Notes under the pieces: model-generated | The model's database searches: none | What the model was told of the DNA's origin: nothing | What the model saw: only the letters and a program-made list of their open reading frames with translations | Shown: positions 41,646 through 50,814 of the stretch, in pieces | Layout of the letters: every line of letters starts with the position of its first letter | Position numbering within the stretch: position 1 is the first letter of the stretch | Assembly: GCF_047121295.1 (NCBI RefSeq) | Contig: NZ_CP139447.1 | Coordinates: 5,580,001 to 5,644,000, forward strand | Direction of reading: 5' to 3' | Source of the DNA: Longispora sp047121295 | GTDB lineage: Bacteria; Actinomycetota; Actinomycetes; Mycobacteriales; Micromonosporaceae | DNA: 64,000 nucleotides | Program-made: the position numbers and the translations under genes

Positions 41646-42769
41646 TTGCGTTGTCTCCTCGGTTCGAGCAGGAAGGCGAGGTCCTCGGTTCGCAGGACCC
41701 CGACAACATCCTGCCCGGCGGTCACCAGGTACTCACCGGCCGGGTTGGTCCGGACGGCGTCCGCCACAGCCTCGCCGTCCAGATCGATCGACAGGTGTCG
41801 AACGGCGGCGATGTCGCGGGCCGCCGCGTCGACCGGCAGCCAGGGCCTGCGGTCGGCGGGCACGGCATGCGCGGCGGGCCACCGGACCAGGCCCACCGGC
41901 CGGTCCGCCCCGTCGGTGATCATGATCCCGCCGGCGTCGGCCTCCCCCGCCCGGCGCAGGGCCTCGGCGATCGGGGTGCCGGTGGCGACCGTGACCAGCG
42001 GCCGGACCAGCTCGCCGAGCCGGATCGCCGGCACCCGGCCGAGGATCCGGCCCAGCCGGACCGCCTCCGAGGCCCCGGACCACAGCACGGCCACCACCAG
42101 GACCGTGAACACGATCCCGATCGCGGTCAGCCGGCCGGTCAGCGCGCCGGCCACCGTGCCGGCCCCGAGCAGCACGGCGACGACCCGGCCGGCCCAGCCC
42201 GCGACCACGCTGCCGGTGTGCGGGTCGCCGGTGGCCGACCAGACGACCGCGCGCAGGGCCCGGCCGCCGTCGAGGGGCAGGCCGGGCAGCAGGTTGAGCA
42301 CGGCGATCAGCAGGTTGCTCAGGGCCAGCTGGAACGCGAGCTCCCGGCCGACCGTGCCCGGCTCGGTGCCGGTGAACAGCGCCACGCCCAGGCCGCCGAG
42401 GGCCAGGGACACCGCCGGGCCGGCCAGCGCGATCAGCAGCTCGGCGCGGGGCCGGGGGGCCTCGGAACCCATTTCGGTGTACCCGCCGAGCAGCTCCAGG
42501 GTGATGCCGCGCACCTCGATCCCCGACCGCAGGCTCACCACGGCGTGCCCCAGCTCGTGCAGGAACACCGACAGCAGAAGGGCCACGACGAAGACCAGCG
42601 CGATCAGGTACGGGGCCGGCCCCGTCAACTGCGGCAGATGGCCCCGGACCACGGAGCCGTACCCGAACGTGACGGCCACGGCGAACAGCAGCCAGGACGC
42701 GTGCACGTACACCGGGACGCCCAGGACGGCGCCCACCCGGAGCGCGGCCGTTCGTCGTTGTCGACTCAC
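41642..42769 (-). CDS. Site-2 protease (M50) with C-terminal CBS region
   Basis: This 375-residue intramembrane metalloprotease has HELGH (71-75) in a membrane helix and an LPLDGG motif, forming the zinc site. The C-terminal soluble third resembles a CBS pair (residues about 250-360), which could sense adenylates. Such enzymes cleave membrane anti-sigma factors or regulators. The start is GTG 42767-42769. It overlaps trmI by four bases and is divergent from the RecB-like gene. Substrates are not identified. Confidence 0.87.
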   Translation of the reverse strand: MSRQRRTAALRVGAVLGVPVYVHASWLLFAVAVTFGYGSVVRGHLPQLTGPAPYLIALVFVVALLLSVFLHELGHAVVSLRSGIEVRGITLELLGGYTEMGSEAPRPRAELLIALAGPAVSLALGGLGVALFTGTEPGTVGRELAFQLALSNLLIAVLNLLPGLPLDGGRALRAVVWSATGDPHTGSVVAGWAGRVVAVLLGAGTVAGALTGRLTAIGIVFTVLVVAVLWSGASEAVRLGRILGRVPAIRLGELVRPLVTVATGTPIAEALRRAGEADAGGIMITDGADRPVGLVRWPAAHAVPADRRPWLPVDAAARDIAAVRHLSIDLDGEAVADAVRTNPAGEYLVTAGQDVVGVLRTEDLAFLLEPRRQRK

Positions 42770-42813
42770 CGCACCGATGCTACGTGTCGGGGGTGTCCCA
42801 TACTCTTTACGGC

Positions 42814-43644
42814 ATGACGACGACGGAGCACGCGGAGCCACGACGGGTCGCCCTGTCGCCGTCCCGGGCGGCCGACTTCAAGACGTGTCCGCTGCTCTAC
42901 CGGCTGCGGGCCATCGACCGGCTGCCCGAGCTGCCCACGCCGGAGATGGCCCGGGGCACCCTGGTGCATGCGGTGCTGGAGCACCTCTTCGATTTGGCTC
43001 CGTCCGAGCGCACCCCGGAGCGGGCGGCGGAGATGGTCGGCCCGGAGTGGGCGCGGATGAGCGGGGAGGCCCCGGAGCTGGCCGCGCTGTTCGAGGACGG
43101 CGAGGCCCCGGCCGAGTGGCTGGGGTCGGCCGTGGAGCTGTTGGGCGGCTACTTCACCCTGGAGGACCCGAGCAGGCTGGAGCCGGCCGAGCGGGAGAGC
43201 ATGATCGAGGCGGAGCTGCCCTCCGGCCTGCTGCTGCGCGGCTTCATCGACCGCCTCGACGCCTCCCCCGCCGGTGACCTGCGGGTCGTGGACTACAAGA
43301 CGGGCAGCGCGCCCCGGGAGGCGTTCGAGGCCAAGGCGCTGTTCCAGCTGAAGTTCTACGCGCTGATGCTGCTGCGCACCCGGGGCGTGGTGCCCCGCGC
43401 GCTGCGGCTGCTGTATCTGCGCGACCGGGCGGTGTGCGACTACACCCCGGACGGGGCCGAGGAGCTGGAGCGGTTCGAGCGCAACCTGGAGGCCCTGTGG
43501 CGGGCCATCACCACCGCCACGGAGAACCGGGACTTCCGGCCGCAGCCGAGCAAGCTGTGCGGCTGGTGCCGGCACCAGGCGCACTGCCCGGAGTTCGGCG
43601 GCACCCCGCCGCCCTGGCCCGAGCAGCCCGGACCCACGCCGTGA
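42814..43644 (+). CDS. RecB-family/Cas4-like exonuclease with Fe-S cluster motif
   Basis: This 276-residue PD-(D/E)XK nuclease has Asp147 in GFIDRLD and Asp160/Lys162 in VVDYKTG. An Fe-S cluster is indicated by Cys25 (DFKTCPLLYR) and Cys249/252/258 (CGWCRHQAHC), as in AddB and Cas4. ATG 42814 is preferred over an upstream GTG at 42784. The next gene overlaps by four bases. It is a stand-alone nuclease next to the proteasome region, with no CRISPR genes, so it is likely a repair enzyme. Confidence 0.87.
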   Translation: MTTTEHAEPRRVALSPSRAADFKTCPLLYRLRAIDRLPELPTPEMARGTLVHAVLEHLFDLAPSERTPERAAEMVGPEWARMSGEAPELAALFEDGEAPAEWLGSAVELLGGYFTLEDPSRLEPAERESMIEAELPSGLLLRGFIDRLDASPAGDLRVVDYKTGSAPREAFEAKALFQLKFYALMLLRTRGVVPRALRLLYLRDRAVCDYTPDGAEELERFERNLEALWRAITTATENRDFRPQPSKLCGWCRHQAHCPEFGGTPPPWPEQPGPTP

Positions 43645-44843
43645 TCGGGAAGTGGCTGCGGGCCCACCCGCTGGCCGCCGACTCGATCCTCGCCGCGGCG
43701 CTGGGCCTGTTCGCCGTGCTCGGCGGGCTGCTCTCCCCGCCGGAGTTCCGGTCGGCCAACCCGGTGTGGCTGTCCGTCGTCTGGACGGTGGCGGCGGTCG
43801 TGCCGATCGCCGTCCGCCGCCGCTGGCTCGTCCCGGCGCTGGTGGTGACGGTGGCGATGTGCCTGGTCTCGCAGCTGCACCTGATGTCCGGCGCCGAGTC
43901 GTACGCGCTGATGGTGCTCACCTACACGATGGCCGCCTACTGGTCGCTGCGCCGCGCGCTCCTGGTCGCCGTCCCCGTCTGGGCCGGCATCATGGTGTTC
44001 CACGTGGCGCTGCAGCACTACGGGGTGGTCGAGCAGCAGGCCTGGTTCAGGTCCCCCGAGCTGCTGTTCTTCTCCAACACGGCGGTGCTGACGTTCACCC
44101 TGCTGATCGGCCGGCTGAACAAGACCCGCCGGCTCGTGGAGTCCGACCTGCGGGAGCGGACCAGGATCGCCGAGACCACCCGGCAGGCCCTGGCCGACCA
44201 GGCCGTGGCCGACGAGCGGCGCCGGATCGCCCGGGAGCTGCACGACGTGGTGGCCCACCACGTGAGCGTGATGGGCATCCTGGCCACCGGGGCCCGCCGG
44301 TCGATGGCGGCGAACCCGGCGGCGGCCGACGCGGCGCTCAGCACGATCGAGGAGACCGGCCGCACCACGCTGCGGGAGCTGCGCCGGCTGCTGAACATCA
44401 TGCGCACCGACGACGACCGGGCGGACCTGGCGCCGCAGCCCAGCCTGGCCGGGGTGGAGTCGCTGATCGAGCAGCTCCGCGACGCCGGGCTGCCGGTGCG
44501 GCTGGAGGTGCTGGGCGAGCCGTACGACCTGGATCCCGGGGTGGCGCTGACCATCTACCGGATCGTGCAGGAGGCGCTGACCAACACGCTCAAGCACGCC
44601 GGGCCGGCCACCGCGGAGGTGCGCCTGACCTTCGGGGAGCACTCCGTGGAGGTCGAGGCCACCGATGATGGTCGGGGCCCCTCCGTCCGGCCGAACGTGG
44701 CCGGGCACGGCCTGGTCGGGGTCCGCGAACGGGTCGCGCTGTACGGCGGGCAGCTGCGGCTCGGCCCCCGGCCGGGTGGCGGATTCCGGATAGCGGCCAG
44801 CATCCCCATGGACCGACCAGGTAGCGTCACTGAACGTGAATAG
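43641..44843 (+). CDS. Sensor histidine kinase (NarL/DesK class)
   Basis: This 400-residue protein has about five N-terminal membrane helices (residues 10-155), a HisKA_3 dimerisation segment with His201 in IARELHDVVAHH, and a C-terminal HATPase with EALTNTLKHAG and GHGLVGVRERVALYGG. It phosphorylates the response regulator encoded immediately downstream. The start GTG 43641 overlaps the RecB stop as GTGA. The signal is likely membrane stress or an antimicrobial compound, inferred from the ABC exporter downstream. Confidence 0.92.
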   Translation: MIGKWLRAHPLAADSILAAALGLFAVLGGLLSPPEFRSANPVWLSVVWTVAAVVPIAVRRRWLVPALVVTVAMCLVSQLHLMSGAESYALMVLTYTMAAYWSLRRALLVAVPVWAGIMVFHVALQHYGVVEQQAWFRSPELLFFSNTAVLTFTLLIGRLNKTRRLVESDLRERTRIAETTRQALADQAVADERRRIARELHDVVAHHVSVMGILATGARRSMAANPAAADAALSTIEETGRTTLRELRRLLNIMRTDDDRADLAPQPSLAGVESLIEQLRDAGLPVRLEVLGEPYDLDPGVALTIYRIVQEALTNTLKHAGPATAEVRLTFGEHSVEVEATDDGRGPSVRPNVAGHGLVGVRERVALYGGQLRLGPRPGGGFRIAASIPMDRPGSVTERE

Positions 44844-45513
44844 CGGTCAGCTCCCGGTCCGAGTCCTGCTCGTCGACGACCAGCCCCTGCTGCGCACGGG
44901 GTTCCGCATGGTTCTGGGTGCGGAGAGTGATCTGGACATCGTCGGCGAGGCCGGCGACGGCGCGGAGGCGGTGGACCTCGCCCGCCGGCTGCTGCCCGAC
45001 GTGGTGCTGATGGACATCCGGATGCCCCGGATGGACGGGGTGGCGGCCACCAAGGCGATCGCGGACGCCCGGCTGCCGGTCCGGGTGCTGATCCTGACGA
45101 CATTCGACCTGGACGAGTACGTGGTGAGCGCGCTGCGCGCCGGGGCCAGCGGCTTCCTGGCCAAGGACGTGCCCGCCGAGGACCTGGTGTCGGCGATCCG
45201 TACCGTGGCCGCCGGCGAGGCCGTGGTGGCCCCGCGCCTGCTGCGCCGGCTCCTCGACCAGGTCGTGGAGCACCTGCCCGACCCGAACATGAACCCGGCG
45301 AAGGCCCTGAGCGCCCTCACGGAGCGTGAGCGCGAGGTGCTGGGGCTGATGGCCCGGGGGCTGTCGAACGCGGAGATCGCCAAGGAGCTGTCGGTGTCGG
45401 AGACGACGGTCAAGACCCACGTCGGGCACGTGTTGACCAAGCTCAATCTCCGGGACCGGGTGCAGGCGGTCGTCCTCGCCTACGAGTCGGGCCTCATCCG
45501 CCCCAACGCGTAG
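44836..45513 (+). CDS. NarL/FixJ-family response regulator
   Basis: This 225-residue regulator has a receiver domain with Asp60 in VVLMDIRMP and acidic VDDQ (14-16), and a C-terminal LuxR HTH (LTEREREVLGLMARGLSNAEIAKEL core EREVLGLMARGLSN). It overlaps the kinase gene by eight bases at GTG 44836. Its likely target is the ABC exporter promoter 115 bases away, which carries a TTCCGG/CCGGAA inverted repeat. Confidence 0.93.
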   Translation: MNSGQLPVRVLLVDDQPLLRTGFRMVLGAESDLDIVGEAGDGAEAVDLARRLLPDVVLMDIRMPRMDGVAATKAIADARLPVRVLILTTFDLDEYVVSALRAGASGFLAKDVPAEDLVSAIRTVAAGEAVVAPRLLRRLLDQVVEHLPDPNMNPAKALSALTEREREVLGLMARGLSNAEIAKELSVSETTVKTHVGHVLTKLNLRDRVQAVVLAYESGLIRPNA

Positions 45514-45545
45514 ATCGCCTCGTCCCCGAGGGGGAGCGCGAAACA

Positions 45546-45573
45546 TTCCGGAGCACGACTCGCCGGCCCGGAA
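45546..45573 (+). promoter_or_regulatory. Possible response-regulator site upstream of the ABC exporter
   Basis: TTCCGG (45546-45551) and CCGGAA (45568-45573) are inverted with a 16-base spacing, close to two DNA turns centre to centre. TTAGATAC near 45591 is a possible -10 region. It lies between the two-component genes and the exporter. The assignment is tentative. Confidence 0.35.
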
Positions 45574-45628
45574 CGCCGCCTACTGTCACTCTTAGATACC
45601 TCCGCCACGGGGATAAAAGGGGACAGCA

Positions 45629-46390
45629 GTGACTACTGCAGTAAAGTCGGTCGCCGCGCGCGCGTCCGACGTCTGGAAGGTCTACGGGCAGGGCGAGGCG
45701 CAGGTGATCGCGCTGCGCGGCATCAACGTTGAGCTGGCCCAGGGCCAGTTCACGGCGATCATGGGGCCGTCGGGTTCCGGCAAGTCGACGCTGATGCACT
45801 GCCTCGCGGGCCTGGACACGGTCACCCGCGGTGACCTGTTCGTGGGCGACACCCAGGTCAACAAGCTGTCCGACAGCGGCCTGACGAAGCTGCGCCGGGA
45901 CAAGATCGGCTTCATCTTCCAGCAGTTCAACCTGCTGCCGACGCTGACGGCGGACGAGAACATCCTGCTCCCGCTGTCGATCGCCGGCCGCAAGCCGGAC
46001 CAGGCGTGGTACGACACCGTGATCAAGACCGTGGGGCTCGAGGACCGGCTCAAGCACAAGCCGACCGAGCTGTCCGGTGGCCAGCAGCAGCGCGTGGCCT
46101 GCGCCCGCGCCCTGGTCAGCCGGCCCGACGTCATCTTCGCCGACGAGCCGACCGGTAACCTCGACTCGCGCTCCGGCGCCGAGGTGCTCAACTTCCTGCG
46201 CAACTCCGTGCGCGACTTCGGCCAGACCATCGTCATGGTCACCCACGACCCGACCGCCGCCTCCTACGCCGACCGGGTCATCTTCCTCGCCGACGGCCAG
46301 ATCGTGGACGAGCTGCTCGACCCGACGGTCGACCAGGTGCACGACAAGCTCAAGAGCCTCGACCCGCACGCGCACAGTGGTGACGACTGA
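45629..46390 (+). CDS. ABC transporter ATPase (MacB/LolD-like)
   Basis: This 253-residue ATPase has Walker A GPSGSGKST (about 46-54), signature LSGGQQQRVACARAL, and Walker B VIFADEPTGNLDSR with the DEPTGNLDS signature of MacB/LolD exporters. It starts at GTG 45629 behind AAAGGGG. Its stop overlaps the permease start (TGATG). With a two-component system immediately upstream it resembles lipid- or peptide-antibiotic-response exporters. Confidence 0.93.
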   Translation: MTTAVKSVAARASDVWKVYGQGEAQVIALRGINVELAQGQFTAIMGPSGSGKSTLMHCLAGLDTVTRGDLFVGDTQVNKLSDSGLTKLRRDKIGFIFQQFNLLPTLTADENILLPLSIAGRKPDQAWYDTVIKTVGLEDRLKHKPTELSGGQQQRVACARALVSRPDVIFADEPTGNLDSRSGAEVLNFLRNSVRDFGQTIVMVTHDPTAASYADRVIFLADGQIVDELLDPTVDQVHDKLKSLDPHAHSGDD

Positions 46391-48933
46391 TGCTCAAAGC
46401 CACCCTGAAGAGTCTGCTGTCCCGCAAGCTCCGGCTCGTGCTGTCGGCGCTCGCGGTGGTGCTGGGCGTGATGTTCGTGTCCGGCTCGTTCGTGCTGACC
46501 GACACACTGGGCAAGTCCTTCGACGGGCTGTTCTCCTCGGCGTTCTCGGCCGTGGACGTGCAGGTGGCCCCGAAGTCCAAGCCGGCCGACAACGGCCAGT
46601 CCGTGGACACCGTGCCGGCGTCGGTGGTGGACACCGTGAAGTCGGTGTCCGGGGTCAAGAAGGCTGAGGGCCAGGTCTTCGCCGACGGCGCCCGGGTGCT
46701 CGGCAAGACCGGCAAGGTCATCCCCGGCAGCGTGCGGTTCGGCACGAACTGGATCGACGGCGCGGCCATCGTGGAGATGCGCGAAGGCACCTCCCCGAAG
46801 GCTGATGACGAGATCGCGATCAACAAGCTGCTGGCGGACGCGTCCGGTTACAAGGTCGGCGACACGGTTCCGGTGCTGACCCTGTTCGAGCCGAAGAAGA
46901 CCTACAAGATCGCGGGCATCTTCGGCTACACCGGGGCCCGCGACTCGCTGCTCGGCGAGCAGACGGTCGCGTTCACCACGAAGGCCGCTCAGGAGAACAT
47001 GCTCGGCAAGACCGGCGTCTTCAACTCGGTCCAGCTGCAGACGGACGCCGGAGTGAAGCCGGAAACGGTCCGCGACGAACTGCGCACCAAGCTCGGCGAC
47101 GCGTACGCGGTGAAGACCGGCAAGGAGCTGACCAAGGAGTCCGGCGACTCGATCAAGGAGGGGCTGAAGTTCTTCAACTACATCCTCCTCGGTTTCGCGG
47201 CGGTGTCCTTGCTGGTCGGCGTCTTCCTGATCGTCAACACCTTCTCGATCATCGTGGCCCAGCGGACCCGGGAGCTGGCCCTGATGCGGGCGCTCGGTGC
47301 CAGCGGCAGCCAGGTGATCACCTCGGTGATCATCGAGGCGATCGTGATCGGGCTGATCGCCTCGATCCTCGGCCTCGGCGCCGGCATCGGCATCGGCGCC
47401 CTGCTGGTCAAGCTGGTCGGTTCGACGTTCGGTGGCATCTCGCTGGGCACGCTGACCGTGCCCGCCTCGGCGATCATCGCCGCTTTCTCGGTCGGCATCC
47501 TGGTGACCCTGGTCGCGGCCGTTGTGCCGGCCGTGCGCGCCTCCCGGATCCCGCCGATCGCGGCGATGCGCGACGCGGTGAACGTCAGCAAGCCGCTGAC
47601 CAAGCTGTCCATCTTCGGCGGCGTGGTCACGGCGCTGGGTGTGGCCGGACTCTGGTGGGCGCTGTCGGGTTCGGCGAAGGGCGGCAATCTCGGGCTCGCG
47701 CTCGGTGGCGGTCTGCTGCTGTCGTTCGTCGGGGTCGCGCTGCTCACCCCGCTGGTCGGCAAGCCGATCGTGTCGCTGCTGGCCTTGCCGTTCGCGTGGT
47801 CGATGCCGGGCAAGCTCGGCCGGGGCAACTCGGCCCGCAACCCGCGTCGGACCGCGATCACGGCTGCGGCACTGATGATCGGCATCGCGCTGATCACCGG
47901 CGTGAGCGTGGTGCTGACCTCGCTGAAGGCCACGATCACGAAGAGCCTGGACACCGGGATGTCCGCCGAGCTGATCGTGTCCGGCGAGCAGACCGGGCCG
48001 ACCCCGCCGACCTTCGAGCCGTCGGCGCTGCCGAAGATCAAGTCGATCGCGGGCGTGCACGGGGTCACCGGGGTCTACTTCGACCAGGCCGAGGCCAACG
48101 ACAAGACCGTGGTCGTCGGCGTGTTCACCGACGTACCGGCGGCCGTCGAGATGTTCAAGGTCAAGACGTCCTCGGGCACGGTCGGCACCCTGGGCGCCGG
48201 CGAGTTGCTGACCAGCGCGAAGCACGCCAAGGAGGACAACCTCTCCGTCGGCAGTACGGTGCGGGTCCGCGACACGAAGGGTGAGCCGGTCACGTACAAG
48301 GTGGTCGGGATCTACGCCGACAACGACGTGCTGCGCAACTTCACCTACCTGCTGCCGAACGCGGCCGTCGACCTGTTCCGCCAGCCCAACCCGGTGCAGG
48401 CGTATGTGAAGCTCGACGACGGCGTGAAGGTGAACACCGTCAAGGCGCAGGTCGACACGGTGCTCGCCGACAGTCCGGAGGTCTCGGTCACCGACCGCAG
48501 TTCCTTCGTGGAGCAGCAGACCAAGGGCCTGGACAGCCTGATCGTCATCATCCAGATCCTGTTGTCGCTGGCGATCATCATCGCGGTCCTCGGGGTCATC
48601 AACACCCTGGCCCTGTCGATGATCGAACGCACGAAGGAACTCGGCCTGCTCCGCGCCGTCGGCATGGGGAGGGCCCAGATGATGGGGATGGTCACCGTCG
48701 AGTCGGTGGTGATCTCGGTGTTCGGCGCGCTGCTGGGCATCGGGGTCGGCGTGGCGCTCGGCGCGGCCATCGTCCGGGCGCTCAAGGACCAGGGCTTCAA
48801 CAGCTTCGCACTCCCGTGGGGCACCATGATCACGTACCTGATCGTGGCCGCCGTGATCGGCGTCGTCGCCGCCGTGATCCCGGCGATCCGGGCCGCGCGG
48901 ACCGACGTGCTGAAGGCCATCTCGTACGAGTAG
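46390..48933 (+). CDS. ABC transporter permease (FtsX/MacB-like, duplicated)
   Basis: This 847-residue protein has two FtsX-type permease domains (helices near residues 12-35 and 265-400, then 425-530 and 710-840). A long extracytoplasmic MacB-PCD-like region follows the first helix and a second follows the middle block. It opens LKATLKSLLSRKLRLVLSAL and repeats LALMRALGASGSQV and LGLLRAVGMGRAQM. It works with the upstream ATPase to move hydrophobic molecules or relieve envelope stress. It starts one base inside the ATPase stop and ends at a strong terminator. Confidence 0.93.
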   Translation: MLKATLKSLLSRKLRLVLSALAVVLGVMFVSGSFVLTDTLGKSFDGLFSSAFSAVDVQVAPKSKPADNGQSVDTVPASVVDTVKSVSGVKKAEGQVFADGARVLGKTGKVIPGSVRFGTNWIDGAAIVEMREGTSPKADDEIAINKLLADASGYKVGDTVPVLTLFEPKKTYKIAGIFGYTGARDSLLGEQTVAFTTKAAQENMLGKTGVFNSVQLQTDAGVKPETVRDELRTKLGDAYAVKTGKELTKESGDSIKEGLKFFNYILLGFAAVSLLVGVFLIVNTFSIIVAQRTRELALMRALGASGSQVITSVIIEAIVIGLIASILGLGAGIGIGALLVKLVGSTFGGISLGTLTVPASAIIAAFSVGILVTLVAAVVPAVRASRIPPIAAMRDAVNVSKPLTKLSIFGGVVTALGVAGLWWALSGSAKGGNLGLALGGGLLLSFVGVALLTPLVGKPIVSLLALPFAWSMPGKLGRGNSARNPRRTAITAAALMIGIALITGVSVVLTSLKATITKSLDTGMSAELIVSGEQTGPTPPTFEPSALPKIKSIAGVHGVTGVYFDQAEANDKTVVVGVFTDVPAAVEMFKVKTSSGTVGTLGAGELLTSAKHAKEDNLSVGSTVRVRDTKGEPVTYKVVGIYADNDVLRNFTYLLPNAAVDLFRQPNPVQAYVKLDDGVKVNTVKAQVDTVLADSPEVSVTDRSSFVEQQTKGLDSLIVIIQILLSLAIIIAVLGVINTLALSMIERTKELGLLRAVGMGRAQMMGMVTVESVVISVFGALLGIGVGVALGAAIVRALKDQGFNSFALPWGTMITYLIVAAVIGVVAAVIPAIRAARTDVLKAISYE

Positions 48934-48943
48934 CCACTGAGGA

Positions 48944-48976
48944 ACGGGGCCCCACCCTTGGTGGGGCCCCGTTTTT
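48944..48976 (+). terminator. Intrinsic terminator of the ABC exporter operon
   Basis: ACGGGGCCCCAC (48944-48955) pairs perfectly with GTGGGGCCCCGT (48961-48972) around a five-base loop and is followed directly by TTTTT. It is the clearest Rho-independent terminator in the window. Confidence 0.93.
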
Positions 48977-49002
48977 CGTGGGGGGCGGGTAGCTTTCCCC
49001 GG

Positions 49003-49701
49003 ATGAGACTCACCGTCGTGGGATGTGCCGGCTCCACCACCGGCCCGGACTCGGCCTGTTCCAGCTACCTCGTCGAGGAGGACGGCCACCGGCTCGTCCT
49101 CGACCTGGGCGCCGGCGCGTCAGGACCGCTGCAGCGCTACGCCGACCCGCTCGACATCGACACCGTGATCCTGTCGCACAGCCACTCCGACCACTGGGGC
49201 GACATGACCCAGCTCGGCTACCACCGGGCCCGGGCCGGAAAGCCGGTCGCCGTGCTCGGCCCGTCGGACATGCACGCGGTGCTGACCACGAACCCGGACA
49301 CGTTCGACGCCACGGTCGCGACGGCCGGCGACCGGACGATCGGCCCGTTCGCGGTCCGCCTCGGCCGGGTCCGGCACGGGAATCTCGAGTGCTGGGCCAC
49401 CCGGATCGGCGACGCGCTGTGCTACACGGCCGACACCGAGCCGTGCCCGGAGATCGAGGAACTGGCCGCCGGCTGCCGGGTGCTGCTCGCCGAGGCCTGC
49501 GGCTCCGACGTCGACGGCCCGCTGCGCGGTCACCTCACGGCCGGCGACGCGGGCCGGCTCGCCGCCCGGTCCGGCGCCCGGCTGCTGGTCCTCACCCACC
49601 TGCGCGCCTGGCAGGACCCGCTCGCGTTGCTCGCGGAGGCCGACGCGGTCGCCGGGTGCCCGGTCGTGCTGGCCACCCCCGGCCTGCGGGTGGCTCTTTA
49701 A
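49003..49701 (+). CDS. Metallo-beta-lactamase-fold hydrolase
   Basis: This 232-residue MBL-fold protein begins RLTVVGCAGSTTGPDSACSSYL and has the dizinc motif SHSHSDHWGDM (about 58-68). LCYTADTEPCPEIEEL supplies the middle acidic ligand and LRGHLTAGDAG and LVLTHLR the later His ligands. It resembles RNase Z-like or cyclic-nucleotide-type phosphodiesterases. The start ATG 49003 lies after the exporter terminator. The substrate is unknown. Confidence 0.85.
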   Translation: MRLTVVGCAGSTTGPDSACSSYLVEEDGHRLVLDLGAGASGPLQRYADPLDIDTVILSHSHSDHWGDMTQLGYHRARAGKPVAVLGPSDMHAVLTTNPDTFDATVATAGDRTIGPFAVRLGRVRHGNLECWATRIGDALCYTADTEPCPEIEELAAGCRVLLAEACGSDVDGPLRGHLTAGDAGRLAARSGARLLVLTHLRAWQDPLALLAEADAVAGCPVVLATPGLRVAL

Positions 49702-49710
49702 GATCATCAG

Positions 49711-49734
49711 ACGGTTACGGCGGGGCGTCCCCGG
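49711..49734 (+). repeat. Dispersed 3'-end-associated sequence, copy C
   Basis: ACGGTTACGGCGGGG then CGTCCCCGG begins nine bases after the metallo-hydrolase stop, in the same orientation as that gene. It shares GGTTACGG with the other copies. The following GCGCGCGTCGGC is shared only with the copy at 63385. Confidence 0.55.
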
Positions 49735-49789
49735 CGCGCGTCGGCCGGTCCACCTGGGCGCCGTGCCCAGGGGTACCCCCGAATGGGTC

Positions 49790-50434
49790 TTAGAGGAGAG
49801 TGCGCAGGAAGGCCGGGTCGACGTTGACCAGGCTGTCGACGACGGTCGCGCCCAGCCCGTCGAGCGGCACCTCGCACGGCACGGCGAGCACCGCGCACCC
49901 GGCGCCGACCGCGCTGGCCACCCCGGTCGGCGAGTCCTCGATCGCCACGCACCGGGCCGGGTCGACGCCCAGCAGCTCGGCGGCCCGCAGGTACGGCGCC
50001 GGGTCCGGCTTGGTCTCCGGCACGTCGTCGCCGCACACCACGAAGTCGAAGTTCTCCCGGCCCAGGGTGTCCAGGCACACCTCGACCAGGTGCCGCCGGG
50101 TGGCCGTGACCAGCGCCAACGGCACGCCCTGGGCGCGCAGCGCGGCGATCAGCTCCGCCGCGCCCGGCCGCCACGGCACCCCGCCGGAGAACAGCTCGAC
50201 CATCCGGCTCTCCAGCCAGTCGGTGCTGTACCCGTGATCGAGCTCCGGCCGGCCGATGTCGGTGTGCAGGATGTCCATCGAGTCGGCCATGCTCGCCCCG
50301 ACCATCGCGGTCCGCGCCGCCGGGGACATCGTCCCGCCGTGGTGGGCAGCGAGATCGTGCAGCGCCACCTCCCAGACCTTTTCGCTGTCGAGGAGGGTGC
50401 CGTCCATGTCGAGGAGTACAGCCGCGAGTGTCAC
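49790..50434 (-). CDS. HAD-superfamily phosphatase (beta-phosphoglucomutase-like)
   Basis: This 214-residue HAD hydrolase has motif I LLDMDGTLLDSE, motif II LVTATRR and motifs III/IV KPDPAPYLRAAELLG and IEDSPTGVASAVGAG. It has the helical cap of subclass I, as in phosphoglycolate phosphatases. The nucleophile is the first Asp of DMDGT. It starts at GTG 50432-50434. It is convergent with the metallo-hydrolase and divergent from the SMR gene. The substrate is a small phosphoester, identity unknown. Confidence 0.88.
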   Translation of the reverse strand: MTLAAVLLDMDGTLLDSEKVWEVALHDLAAHHGGTMSPAARTAMVGASMADSMDILHTDIGRPELDHGYSTDWLESRMVELFSGGVPWRPGAAELIAALRAQGVPLALVTATRRHLVEVCLDTLGRENFDFVVCGDDVPETKPDPAPYLRAAELLGVDPARCVAIEDSPTGVASAVGAGCAVLAVPCEVPLDGLGATVVDSLVNVDPAFLRTLL

Positions 50435-50476
50435 CAGTCGATCGTGCCAGCCGGTCGGGTCGTAGGGTGAGCGGCT

Positions 50477-50797
50477 ATGGCGTACATCATGTTGGCCCTG
50501 GCCATCAGCTGTGAGATCGGCGCGACGACGGCCCTGAAGTATTCCGAAGGGTTCAGCCGCCTGTTACCCACCGGCCTCTCCATGGCCTTGTATCTGGTCT
50601 CCTTCTTCTTCCTGTCGATGGCGCTGAAGGGCATGCCGGTGTCGACGGCGTACGCGATCTGGTCCGGGGTCGGGACCGCCGTGATCGCGGCGATCGGGTT
50701 CACGTTCCTCGGCGAGGAGCTGTCCGCGGTGAAGATCGGCGGGATCGCGCTGGTGATCGGCGGCGTGGTGCTGCTGAACCTGGGCGGGGGCCACTAG
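50477..50797 (+). CDS. SMR-family multidrug transporter (EmrE/QacE-like)
   Basis: This 106-residue protein has four helices. The essential Glu is in ALAISCEIGATTALK (Glu13) and the WSGVGTAV and GEELS loop motifs are typical. SMR proteins export cationic drugs as antiparallel dimers. The length is normal. A second SMR lies at 55639-55971. It is probably monocistronic and divergent from the HAD gene. Confidence 0.9.
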   Translation: MAYIMLALAISCEIGATTALKYSEGFSRLLPTGLSMALYLVSFFFLSMALKGMPVSTAYAIWSGVGTAVIAAIGFTFLGEELSAVKIGGIALVIGGVVLLNLGGGH

Positions 50798-50814
50798 CGC
50801 TGTTCGAGGCGCGC

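Noticed and set aside
42814..43644. Cas4 gene of a CRISPR system
   Set aside because: The Fe-S nuclease motif is present, but no repeat-spacer array or other cas gene is in the window.
46264..49089. 941-codon minus-strand open frame opposite the ABC permease
   Set aside because: Arg/Asp/Gly/His-rich, no recognisable domain, antisense to the permease.
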